Made by a program: the position numbers and the translations under genes. Under the pieces are notes generated by a model. The model was not told the origin of the DNA. It did no database searches and was given only the letters and a program-made list of their open reading frames with translations. Positions 35,381-46,251 of a stretch of DNA of 64,000 nt are shown one piece after another (positions within the stretch are counted from its first letter, which is position 1; the number at the start of each line of letters is the position of its first letter). Origin of the DNA: Trichinella spiralis (lineage: Eukaryota > Nematoda > Enoplea > Trichinellida > Trichinellidae); NCBI GenBank assembly GCA_000181795.3, contig CM012953.1, positions 3,527,651-3,591,650 of the forward strand. The letters run 5' to 3'.

Positions 35381-36918
35381 ATGTTATCGAAATACTTTCG
35401 ATACGCCCTCAGTTTATCGGCAGCTGCATTGAAAAACCACATTGATCTAGACAAGAAGAATTCAATGGCAGATTATAACGCACAAAATCATAACGGCTCA
35501 GTTTGGGATTTCAATTGGGATAAGTAAGAGAGAATGTAACATTTTTATGGTCAAGGAATTTATGTGTGGTTTAGGCGTTCTCGAGGGAAAGAAATGGATG
35601 CTAATTTGAAGAAAGTGAATTCAAAGGTAGTTCGGCATATCATCATGATACGACATGGTCAGTATTACCAACGTAGGGAAGATTCATCAGAACGAATTCT
35701 GACCGAATTAGGTATGAATGTTTTTATTATTTTTAATTTATGAAGCTGCGATTAGTTCATAATATACTCAAAATTTTGTATCTAGTCAACTTTATTATAT
35801 ATGTATGACTTGTATTATTTAATTAGCGCATTATTTACATCAGTGGTAATGTTTTCTGTATAATAATTATAATGTTCCGCTCTAGGCAAATTTATTTGTT
35901 GCGTAGTTGTATAGGCGGTGAATTTTTAGTTTCGATTGATGTATTTTGAATCATTCATCATTTGAGAGTGTTCTGGTAAAACTTTTATTTTTGCTAAACT
36001 TACTTCTTAAATTGATAGTAAATTATAATTTCAACTGTTTTTATGAATGAAAAAGGCTTTATTTTGTGATAATTTAAGTGTCAGTATTGTTCATAAATAA
36101 GTGTTTTTGTTAACAAACACAGTCTACAATTTTATTCTACACCGTATCAAAAGTGAATTAAATTTTATCAATGATGTTGCGTTAAATTTCAAAATTATAC
36201 ATGCCTCCCATGGTGAAGTCCCGCAGTCTTTGTATAGTAATAATAAGGTGATAATCAAGTAGAATGGCGAACTGTAGAATAGAAGAAGAATTTGTTTTTT
36301 TTTGTCATCACTTTATCAAATTTCTACAGGTAGGAAACAGGCCGAAGTTTGCGGAGATCGCATTCGAAAGTTAATCAAATACTTCGAGCCGATTCCACTG
36401 ACCACACTGTTCGCGTCGACAATGATTCGGGCCGATCAGACGGCGCGGATCATTTGCGAACGTATTGGGTTGCCGGTCGAGAAGATCTCCTACGATCCGC
36501 TGCTCGAAGAAGGCGCTCCTGTGGAACCAGAACCACCGAAATACAACTGGTATCCGGAGGAGAAGGTGATTTTTAATTCCCCACCGATTCTGGTGTGTAA
36601 ATTTGTGGTAATCGAACGTGATTGTTTTTGAAGAAATTCTACGAAGACGGGGCAAGAATCGAAGCAGCGTTTCGCAAATATTTCCACCGACCGGAACCAA
36701 GCCAGAAAGAGCCCACGCTGGAGGTGATCGTCTGCCACGCGAACGTGATCCGATTTTTTGTCATGCGAGCTTTACAACTGCCAATCAATGCCTGGGCTCG
36801 TATGAACCTGGCCCACTGCAGTCTCACCTATGTACGCATTTTGGAAAACGGTGAAGTCAACCTAGTCTACCTTGGCGACACCGGCTACATGCCCATCGAC
36901 ATGGTTTCTTACAGGTGA
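35381..36918 (+). CDS. pgam-5: PGAM5 mitochondrial Ser/Thr/His phosphatase
   Basis: Four exons: 35381-35523, 35575-35711, 36330-36565, 36634-36918. PGAM5 is a phosphoglycerate-mutase-fold phosphatase anchored in mitochondria that acts in mitophagy and cell-death signalling. The start MLSKYFRYALSLSAAALKNH suits a membrane anchor or targeting segment. The WDxNWD multimerisation motif is present (WDFNWDK). Catalytic parts: the first phosphohistidine motif MIRHGQYY, STMIRADQTARII, EEGAPVEPEPP, the family-typical YEDGARIEAAFRKYFHR, and the second histidine in VCHANVIRFF. GDTGYMPID closes the fold. Exons 3-4 are clearly GC-richer than exons 1-2. The 3' end faces the FIP1 gene, 191 bp away. Confidence 0.96.
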
Positions 36919-37021
36919 TGCATTACTAGTGCACAGATAAACATAGAGAAAACGAAGTTTACTTTCTAATATCACCTACTACGAGAGATTATGATGTCCT
37001 TAACATGTCAAAATAGCATAC

Positions 37022-37041
37022 ACATATATATATATATATAT
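37022..37041. repeat. (TA)n microsatellite
   Basis: A short TATATA tract in the gap between the convergent pgam-5 and FIP1 genes. Confidence 0.8.
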
Positions 37042-37109
37042 TTGTTTGTTTTTGTTTGCCATTTCATACATCATCCACATAAGACCATGCTTGTGATGTT
37101 GACTGATGA

Positions 37110-39824
37110 TCAGTGTCGATCACTGCTGCCACGAACGGGCTCGTTTTCAGCACCACCGCCTCCGCCGCCGCGCCTAGACGACGATACTTTAGACTTTTTC
37201 CTCCTCTTGCTGCTGCTGTCGCGGTCTCGACTCCTGCTGCGATGGGAATCTTTTGCTTTTTTCGACTTGTGATAACTGCCACTGCGTCTGGCACTGTCAT
37301 GGGAACGGTCACGACGACTTCGACTGCTACTGCACAACAAAACAGCAACGTCAAATGCAAAATGAACACATTTAACACAACAAATACAGATAGATAGACA
37401 GATAGATATTTACTGTCGCTTTTTGCGTTTCGAACTGGATTCTTCATCTCGACGTCGACGACTGCTGCTGTGGTCACGACTAGACCTGGCTCGATCTCGG
37501 CTGCGACGGCGATGCTCACTTCCACCGGCCGCGTTAATGCTGTTCGAATTTCCATAAGTGGAACCGTTGCCTGGATACATGGAAGAATCGTCTGGACCAC
37601 CGGACGAGCGCCTGCGGTAATAAGAGCTGCGCGATTCCCGTGCGTAGGTGTTCGAGCTGTGCGAATCGACATCCGGCGCCACTTCGTCCAAACAGTACAT
37701 CTCTGGCGATAGTCGGCTCGGACTGCGACTGCGGCGACGACTCCGGTAGCGACTGTAGATGTGACTTAGACCGGGCGGAGACCTCGATCGACGAGTACTT
37801 CCTTGAGAACCGTGGTAAACACCGCCGTGTCTGGAAGGATCCATTTCCGACCGTTTACTGTAACCATAACGCAACGGTTCATCGTCGCCATTGCTGAGAA
37901 CAGAAAAATATCCAACCTTAAACAACGCTGACAACCTTCTTTTCAACAGTTTACAATTATTACAATCCATTCTCGGTTTAATATTTTTTTAACTCTTATC
38001 CTCGCCCAACTATTCGCATACTTTCTATTCAAAATTACAGCAGTGAGATTTTTCAAATATGATAAAATGTAGTTTTAAAAAATTCATATTCACAACAACA
38101 GTAAATGCTTCTGATAAACTAATCTGATAAGTAATGCGTATTTACAGATCAACTTGGAATAATGACTTTGGATACAAAAAGAAAAAAAATGCATACCTGC
38201 TCTTATCAGAATATGGAGGGCTGTGTTGTCGCCCACTTTCTTGTTCAGGTTGATTGAATCCTGCATAGCCACTTGAAGAAAAAAGTCAAAAATTTCTATT
38301 CCAATAACAATAATAATAATAATACAAACCGTGGTGGAAACGGGGGTCTGCATGGAGGTGGAAACGGAAAGCCGGCAAAACCAATTCCTGGTGGAGGTGG
38401 CGCTCCAAAATGTGGAGGAGGACCAGCCAAATTTGGAGGTGGTACTCCTGATTAATTTACACACAAATAAAATGTAAACACATGGCCGAAATGAAGGAAA
38501 ACTTACCTGGTGGAACGCCCAAGCCTGGAACTGGAGGAACTACAGCAGGAGGGAAACCTGGCGGGATGCCTAAACCATGTGGTGGGACGCATGGTGGCGC
38601 CGCTAACATAGTAGAGCTTGGTAGTGGTTCTTTAGTTTTCGAATCACCATTGCCTTGACCAGAACCTGGTGACGGTTCTTCTTCTGCATCATCGCAGGCA
38701 AATCGACTGTTCTGGTCGGCCATTTTGATTTTATTGAATGTGGAAGATGACTTTTCTGTCGACTGTCGATCAGACTGCATTTAAATGTTAAGCAATTAGA
38801 AACCGACGTGAACAGTACAAATAATGCAAAAAAATACTTCAGAAGAAAGAACTGCAGAAAATGCAACTGGTGGAGGCGGTAAACTTGTAATAGTGGGAAT
38901 TGGACCGCCGAGTCGAGGAGGTGCATTCAAACTAGGGATACTATTGAAATATGCTTTGTTCGCATTTGCTGGCCCGAACTCAGTTCGCAAACGCTTCTGC
39001 CGTTCGCAATACGTTTGCCAGGTCTCTTCTGTAAATCCATAGTTGAAATAGTCGGTTACATCAGCACCTGGCTCACGCCATGGTTTTGCTTCAATTGTCG
39101 CAATGTCAACGTCAAATATCGGCGTTCCATTGTATGTGCCAGTAGAGTCGATATCTAATTTATTTGAATATCGCGCGTTGCCTGATTTTTGACCCATCTG
39201 GCGAAAGCTACATAATAAATATATATATGAAAAAGTAAAGACACACATTAAGGAACTACATAACTCTTTACTAAATAATCATTATCTACACTTATCGGTT
39301 ATTTTAATTTGTAGAACTTTCAAAGCCCATTTTTCGAAATCCAAACAAAGCCACTCGACATTTAAGAAAAACTTTTTTTTAATATTAAATTTATAAATAT
39401 TAAACGGAGAAATATGAAAACTTTGCTTACTTCGCCGTTGGTAAAGTTGGCTTCACATCACCTATAGTAATACAAATATTATCTTCATCGTCAGACGACA
39501 GTTCTTCAAACGCAGTAATCTCCTTTGTTTGTTCAGTAGCAGTTTCAGTTTTGGAAGAGACATTTTCCGCATTTTCAGGCTAAAATTTTCAACATTACAA
39601 AAACATATTTCAAAATTTCTAAATACCACTGCATGGTTTTCTTTTGGACTATCTTTTGACGTTGAAGATTCATTTATTTCATTCTTATCCTCATCCTCTT
39701 CTTCAATTGTGACAACAATTCTTGGATAAGGATCTGGATTTTTAGGAGGGGAGGACGTAGATACATCTATCTCTTCAGAAGTTTGCACCTGTTCAACTTC
39801 GGTATCCGCTACTTCACTTTCCAT
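37110..39824 (-). CDS. FIP1L1: FIP1 pre-mRNA 3'-end processing factor
   Basis: FIP1 is the CPSF subunit that bridges poly(A) polymerase to U-rich RNA. ATG at 39824 starts exon 1 (39824-39627). Exon 2 (39579-39431) holds an acidic tract with SSDDEDNICITIGDVKP, the poly(A)-polymerase-binding type segment. Exon 3 starts at 39207 and holds the defining FIP1 domain: GTPIFDVDIATIEAKPWREP and GADVTDYFNYGFTEETW. Then come Pro/Gly-rich exons (HGLGIPPGFPPAVVPPVPGL) and a long Arg/Ser region with many SRS, RRRS and KRKK units, ending GGGGGGAENEPVRGSSDRH at TGA 37110-37112. The RS/RD-type tail resembles the long animal form (FIP1L1). The 3' coding part (37110-37900) is GC-rich. A (GATA)n run lies in the last intron (about 37387-37410). 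Confidence 0.94.
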
Positions 39825-40850
39825 GATTAATATAATCAGAAAATTTTTCACATCAGTGTGGAAATTGAAAATTAGTCTTCGGATAGCTTAAATTTAAGAA
39901 GAAAAAAACATCAGTAATTGCTCAAACAGTAAATAATATCCAGAAATATTAGGTACTAAATGTTTCAGAAATGTATTACAGAATAAAAAATTGCAAAGTA
40001 TAAACTGAAAATTCTGATTTACGTTAACAAATGATGACCAAATAGACAATTAAATCTGAGGGAATACAATATTTACACATCAAACTACTATTTCAAATAC
40101 ATAATTAATCATACGTACAGTTATCACTAAAGGGCATCCCGCTATGATAAGTTGAAGCGTTATAAATTTGAAACATAAAGAATAAAAATTCTGTGCTAAA
40201 AAATTAAATAAATAAATAAAACTTACCTAGCGTATAATTTGAACATAATCAATAACCTCAATTTAAACAGAAAACAACAAGTACAGTACAATACTAATAT
40301 TAGAAAATAAAGTACAAATTTACCGATATGTCGATATTTCATAGCAGTTTTTAAATGAAAAGTGCTGCTGAAATTGTTCCACTAGATACAAATAATTTAA
40401 AAAATATGTAGTATGTAGTCTAAATTATTATTTATTGAGAGTACTTTTATGAATAAAATTTTTTCAAATATTCATTCGCAATATGAAAAACATTATACAA
40501 TAGAACATTTAAATAAATTTCAAATCATGAAAATCAAAGAATTTTAATGCAATGATAATAAGTGATTTTCATAGCTTAAAATATTTTGCTGTGAGCTTCA
40601 TCAAAATTGTTGAGAAATCTCCTGAAAAATTTTCCAAGAAAATAATTAATATTACTGATTGCTAAAATAAAAAATAAAGTCTAAATAAAGTTCAAACTTT
40701 AAGGCAGCATTAAAATACTAATAGAATTATTATTACATTAATTTTAAATACTAAAAATAATTTATAAAATGCGTAATTATTGAATTAAAAAAAATATTGT
40801 TATAGCATTTGCTTAATATTATATATTTTAATAGTAACAATCACTAACAA
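39825..40850. other. Intergenic between FIP1 and tRNA-Tyr
   Basis: AT-rich DNA holding the FIP1 promoter and possibly 5' untranslated exons. Nothing else is recognised. Confidence 0.5.
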
Positions 40851-40938
40851 CCTCCGATAGCTCAGTTGGTAGAGCGGTGGACTGTAGACACATAGCTCAG
40901 ACATCCATAGGTCGCTGGTTCGACTCCGGCTCGGAGGA
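40851..40938 (+). tRNA. tRNA-Tyr (anticodon GTA) with 15-nt intron
   Basis: Acceptor stem CCTCCGA pairs with TCGGAGG, with discriminator A at 40938. D arm GCTCAGTTGGTAGAGC; anticodon stem GTGGA/TCCAT with loop CTGTAGA, anticodon GTA at 40884-40886; T arm CTGGTTCGACTCCGG. A 15-nt intron (40888-40902) follows position 37, the canonical place. Pol III A box (TAGCTCAGTTGG) and B box (GGTTCGACTCC) are intact. CCA is not encoded, as usual in eukaryotes. The intron repeats nine bases of the D arm. Confidence 0.97.
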
Positions 40939-41759
40939 AACGTTTTTCCAAGGGTAAATGTTTTCATATCAGCACAAAATACTTGCACTTTCAGTAACTA
41001 CAGCATTAAAAATACTTTTTTATTCTATAATCTTCCTGGGAGAAATGAAAATTCTGAAAATTCATGCATCCAGTAATTTTTTTTTCTAATGAAACTATCA
41101 GCACAATATAATTCTTCTTTTCAACTTTTCGTTTATAAATATTGCTGCTTGCTGTTAAATGCAAATAATGGTAGTTTGCTCATTGCACTTGACTTAGCAT
41201 TTGAACTGACCTCACAGATCATTGAAATCATCTCATGTGACATTCAGGATCGTGTGTTTCATTGTTTCTGAAACTTGTACTGGCGGTTTGTATACAACCA
41301 GAGGAACAGCAGGTCAAGCAAGAACTCTTGCAATTCAAAAGAAAAAATGCAAAACTCATTCCATACCACCGGGTCATTGATTGAACAGATAAATAATTGT
41401 CATAATTTAATTTTCATATTTTTAACAATATTCAATAATTGCAAAAAGAGAAAAAAAACAAAAAAAAAATATATATATATATAATGAACAGTATCAAATC
41501 AAAACAGACAACGCTGAGAAACAGCTATAAGTTGCAGAATTCTTCTTAAGTAAAAAAAGAAAGACGGAAACAACAGCAATCATTATTGATGACTTAATTG
41601 CAATCAGCAGTGGAGAGAAATGAAAAGTGAAAAAAAATATGAGAAATTAGTTTAATGGTTAAATTTCTATTGTTGTTGCATTTTAAGCTTGCGAGCCGCT
41701 TTTAACTAAAGCCCGTGATGATTACACAGCGTTAGGGAACAAATTGAAATACTTCAAAT
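40939..41759. other. Intergenic between tRNA-Tyr and calumenin
   Basis: AT-rich, with a (TA)n run at about 41470-41482. Two small open frames on the + strand have no recognised homologue. It probably includes the calumenin 3' untranslated end. Confidence 0.5.
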
Positions 41760-42659
41760 TCAAAGTTCAGCAGGATCGTGTTTCTGCAATTGTTCTCCAT
41801 AATCGGTCACTTGACTTCCAACAAACGTTTCATAATGGTAAAGTATCTCTTCGACGGACAGCTTACCGTCGTTGTCGTCGTCGGCGATGTGAATCAAATG
41901 GCGTGATTCAGCTTCGGCGTGGTCAAAATTGGTGGGCATTAGCCATTCCTTCAATTCTTCACGATCCATTTTCCCATCCTTATCCTTATCACGGTGATCT
42001 CTGAACATCTGCCTCTCCGACTTGACCCATTCCGGCTCTTCTTTCTGCTCAGGATAATCTTCAGCTCGATACATGTCTGTGATGTATTCATCGAGATCAA
42101 CAAATCCGTCACCATTTTTGTCAATATCCTTCATCGTCTCCTCGACAATCACATCCGCCATCATTGGACAACTTTCCGGGTGCAGAAAGCAGCCGTATTC
42201 TTCTTTGCTGAGCTTACCGTCTTCGTCTATATCCGCCTTATTCCAACGATGCTTATCCCTTTCCAACAGTTCTTTGTATTCGTCGCTCAATTCGTCTTGT
42301 GAACTCGGCTGACCGTACAAACTTTCCGTATAATCTTTGAAAGAAAGCTTGCCATCGTCAGTCATCGATTTGTCAAAATTATTCCAGCTGTTGTTAATGT
42401 CATTGTCAATGTAACGTTTCTGCATCCTTTTTATGTGGGCTTGCAGTTCAGAAGCGTCCGTAAAGCCGTCTTCGTTGACGTCAATTACTCTGATCAAAAT
42501 TGCCAACTTTGCCTTGATCTCTTCCGGCTTCAGAGAACTCAACTCTTCTGCCATCTGTTCGCCGACGAACGGCTGCTCTTCGTGCTCATGCTTGCCGGCT
42601 GTTAAGCTAACCAACATCACCAAGCAAGAAAAAATATTCACTGCCGCGTTCAACTTCAT
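41760..42659 (-). CDS. calu-1: Calumenin/reticulocalbin (CREC EF-hand protein), intronless
   Basis: 299 residues in one exon. CREC proteins are Ca-binding residents of the ER and secretory pathway that act in folding and cuticle or matrix secretion. Residues 1-22 are a signal peptide (MKLNAAVNIFSCLVMLVSLT...). EF-hand-like loops follow in tandem: DVNEDGFTDASE, DKSMTDDGKLSFKD (degenerate), DIDEDGKLSKEE, DKNGDGFVDLDE, DKDKDGKMDREE and DDDNDGKLSVEE, six as in the family. Conserved spacers such as FLHPE are present. The C-terminus is HDPAEL rather than the ER-retention HDEL or HDEF of relatives, as if two residues (Pro-Ala) were inserted. The absence of introns contrasts with the neighbours. Confidence 0.95.
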   Translation of the reverse strand: MKLNAAVNIFSCLVMLVSLTAGKHEHEEQPFVGEQMAEELSSLKPEEIKAKLAILIRVIDVNEDGFTDASELQAHIKRMQKRYIDNDINNSWNNFDKSMTDDGKLSFKDYTESLYGQPSSQDELSDEYKELLERDKHRWNKADIDEDGKLSKEEYGCFLHPESCPMMADVIVEETMKDIDKNGDGFVDLDEYITDMYRAEDYPEQKEEPEWVKSERQMFRDHRDKDKDGKMDREELKEWLMPTNFDHAEAESRHLIHIADDDNDGKLSVEEILYHYETFVGSQVTDYGEQLQKHDPAEL

Positions 42660-44405
42660 GCTTGATCGTTCGATGTCTTAAAAATAATAACTTCTAAAAG
42701 TTCACAATATACTTATTCATTCATCATTATATATAAGTATATATATGTTCGTCGAAAACAATTTAAAAAAACAGCATTTCCATTGTTAACTGAACTATCA
42801 TATACATTCTTCTTATATTAATATGCAAACTGTGACTAACAATAAATATTAAAAAAAATATTCTGCTATAAAACAATTCACAACTTACAAGTTTAAACAA
42901 TGCTCTTTTAAATAAAAGAACTCGAAAAAATAAGGAAAAATAAGCCTGGCAAAAAAACTACACCAACACTAGACTAGTACGAAAAATTTTTTCAGCAACA
43001 AAGTTCACTGATAAAAATCTACGCCATCAATATGAATAAACTTTTGCAACATATATAGTATACATTTTTATTCAATCAAAAATAAATTATATAACAAATT
43101 TTCATTTCTACCAACATATTTTATATTAAACAAAATAAAAAACATCTACTTAACTACAGCATTTGCGATACACGAATTTAACAACTGGCAATAAATAATG
43201 AAACAACGTAAAAGTTTACACAGAATAACTTGAAACAACAAATTACACAATACAAAGTATAAATAAAATCTTTATATAGCGTATAGCCAATATTTAGAGT
43301 TAAAATACATCAGCAAACATACCAACAACAAAAGAAAACATACCAACTCAGATTGACATAGTATGGCACTGCTTTTGAACTACAGTAAAAATCACTCAAG
43401 TTATTGTTTTATTCACTAATATATGCTGAAAAAAGCAAAAAATTTTTTGCATTAAAAAATCACTAAAAAATGAATTCAATTTCTTTTTCTCTTCTTTAAT
43501 GCATACTTTAATTTTGTTTAGAAAAATCAACATATTTTGACCAATTAAATTAAACACAATGCGAGCTAAAAGCAATTCCATAAAGTTAGACAGCTCTCAA
43601 AATTCATCAACAAATTACATGCACAGTTATATTTTGACAAGTTTTTTGTTTTAAATAAATTTTTCAATTCAGTGTCAAAAATTTTATAAAATATTTGTCA
43701 TTAATTTTATTTCAGTATATAATAAAGTTTTTCTGCTTAAATTTAATATATAAAAAGTGATCTTATAAAAAATTAGCTATTCTGGATGGCATTCATATAA
43801 TTACAATTTACAGTAACGTCTCAGTTGTTATTATGTTGCAATATTGTAAAAAATTTCGTTTTCAGTGCAAGCATTCAAATTATACATAATGCATTTTGAA
43901 AAGTGAATAGAAATGAAAAGCATTATTTGAAGATAATTAAATGTATAGCACTAGTATTTAATAATTGTACTTGATAATCAATGTTTCAGTAAGGCGTCCT
44001 CATTACTTTATTAATAAATTAATTTCTTCATGAGTTTTAGTTATTTTTAATTGAAACGCTGCTTAATCAAATTTTCAGAAATGCATGTTGTGTCAGAGAT
44101 GTACAGTTTAAAATGTTAAGGGCATTTTTGATGCTTTGACTTTAAGATTACTATTTTTAGCATAGATTTTGTTGCATTTGCTACTGTTGTTTCATATCAT
44201 GTTAATAGCATTAGCGTCATGTACAAGTATTTATCATTTTTTAGGATTAAAATTTTTTAGTAGAGAAAGCTAAATCCATTTGTGTAATACTTCGTCATAA
44301 TATTTCTTCATCTAAGGGAAGGTGAAAACAGTTAAATAATTGTGATATTTACCATTGCATTGTATAGGATATCAGCAATTGAAGATGTTTCCGTTTTAGA
44401 AAACA
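42660..44405. other. Divergent intergenic region between calumenin and ANKRD49
   Basis: 1.7 kb of AT-rich DNA with the promoters of two divergent genes. No coding sequence or RNA gene is recognised. Confidence 0.5.
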
Positions 44406-45387
44406 ATGGACGACGATGTTGTTGTAGATGAAGCTCAGCTTGGTAAACTGGAGTTAAACGATGGCGAATACAGTGGGGTATCTGATCCGCAGCTAATGTT
44501 GGATATTTTGGACGCAAAGCAGAAAGAACCAAGTGCTTTTGTATCTGGTTGGGAAGAGATGGATAATACTGGAATTATTCCGGATGAAAATGTCGAAAGT
44601 AGTTACAAAAAGATTCTTTTTATTTGTTTTTTGTTGAAATGTGATTTTAGATGATCCGGGTAAGAAATTGCTTGCAGCTGCTGAAAAGGGTGATGCAGAT
44701 GAAGTAGTAAATTTATTGAAGTGCGATCGATCTTTGGTTCATGTTCGCGATCGTGATTTTTATACGCCATTGCATCGAGCAGCTTACAATAATCACGTTT
44801 CGGTCATTAAGGTGAAATTTTATTTTTCCATAATTCCATATTTGTTAATTTTTGAATCAGTGTTATGCATTATGTTTTGGAAGTACTCTGTTGTTGACAA
44901 AGCAGCTATTAGTACGGCAAAATGTACATGGTTTATTTATAATAATTCACTTGAGACTCGTTTGTAAATTTAATGGTTTATTTTCAGATAACTAATTGTA
45001 AATTATAATTGTAGGTTTTGTTAGCGAATGGAGCAGATATTAGTGCTCAAACAGAAGACGGTTGGCAACCGTTGCACTGTGCAGCTCGTTGGGGAAATTT
45101 GGAATCTGTAAAAATTTTGTTACACATGGGCAAAGCTGACATTAATGCCAGGAGCAACAGTAAAATTTAAAAAATGTATAGCTTATAGCATCAGGTGAAA
45201 ATTTTCAGGTGGATTGACACCACTTCACATTGCAGCATCAGAACAGCCATCTTTATTCACCGCAGAATATCTCCTCAGTCAGCCAGAAATTGATCCTTCT
45301 ATTAGATCTAAAACTGGCGAAACTGCTATGGATATTGCGAGAAGAACGTCTGATTTGATGCTTCAGCTTTTTGAAAATGCAGCATAA
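44406..45387 (+). CDS. ANKRD49: ANKRD49-like ankyrin repeat protein
   Basis: Four exons: 44406-44598, 44651-44811, 45015-45159, 45209-45387, all in phase, giving 225 residues (human ANKRD49 has 239). An acidic N-terminus is followed by about four ankyrin repeats: PGKKLLAAAEKGDADEVVNL, YTPLHRAAYNNHVSVI, GWQPLHCAARWGNLESVKIL and GLTPLHIAASEQPSLFTAEY, then ETAMDIARRTSDLMLQLFE. The final IARRTS segment and the repeat order match ANKRD49 specifically. Its molecular role is poorly known; roles in the nucleus and in spermatogenesis have been proposed in vertebrates. AATAAA lies at 45708-45713. Transcribed with BCKDHA, 865 bp upstream of it. Confidence 0.88.
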
Positions 45388-46251
45388 ACATTTGTGATGA
45401 ATGTATTGGTTGCTTTTTTCGAACTTGTTTACGTTTATTTATGTTACGTTTGAATTAGTAATTTGTATAACCAGAATGAATCGCTGAAAGTGAATATAGT
45501 CAGTTTTGTTTGTACATTTAGGTGACATGAAAAAGTGCAAAAAGCCTTCTTGTCGTTTTTGGTTTTTTGTCGGTTTATTTCTCGAAAAACATGGTTTGGG
45601 GTATGAAGAAATTTTAATATGACAGACAACAGATGTGAAGTTAAATTTTCATAAAATGTGGTTTTCATGACCAATTTTTTACCAGTGAATTGCAGTGCTC
45701 TCAGGAAAATAAAAATGTTTGTGCACTTCAAATGTGTACGAAGTTTATTTTAAACTTTCATTCTTATTTTGCTGCAGTATAAGAAAAAGCACAGTTATTA
45801 ATATTTACAAGAAAAGTAAAAGAGAATTTTTACTTGTTGAAATTTATGCGTATTGTTCATTTCGACCAGTTTGTATTTATTTTTCATCGTTTAGAATTTC
45901 CCATACTTCCTTTATTCATTTTAACAAGAAATTATATTTCAAGCATGTTTCACCTTCATGCAAATGATCCGTTATTATTTGAGATGCCGCTTTTGTACAG
46001 AATGCAATCACTTTTTCTTTTCCTTAATTATCTTTGTTATTGGATTTTTACTGTAGGTTTAAATGGTGTTCTATGTTTGATTGGCTGTTTGTTGATGAAC
46101 AGAAAAACGCAACATATTTATATAATGCTTCAGCTTATTTTGGACACTTCGGTGCTCATCAGCTTTGCTTCATGTTGTTGATTTGAAAAAATTTCAATTT
46201 ATTCAAATTTTCTGTCAGCTGTAGAAGCGGTTTCATTGGTTACGGTTGAAC
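45388..46251. other. Intergenic between ANKRD49 and BCKDHA
   Basis: Contains the ANKRD49 3' untranslated region and the BCKDHA promoter. A 115-codon frame ending at 46181 starts without ATG, is Phe/Leu-rich and has no recognised homologue. Confidence 0.45.

Noticed and set aside
45834-46181. A 115-codon + strand frame before BCKDHA
   Set aside because: It does not begin with ATG, is Phe/Leu/Ile-rich from local T content, and has no domain.
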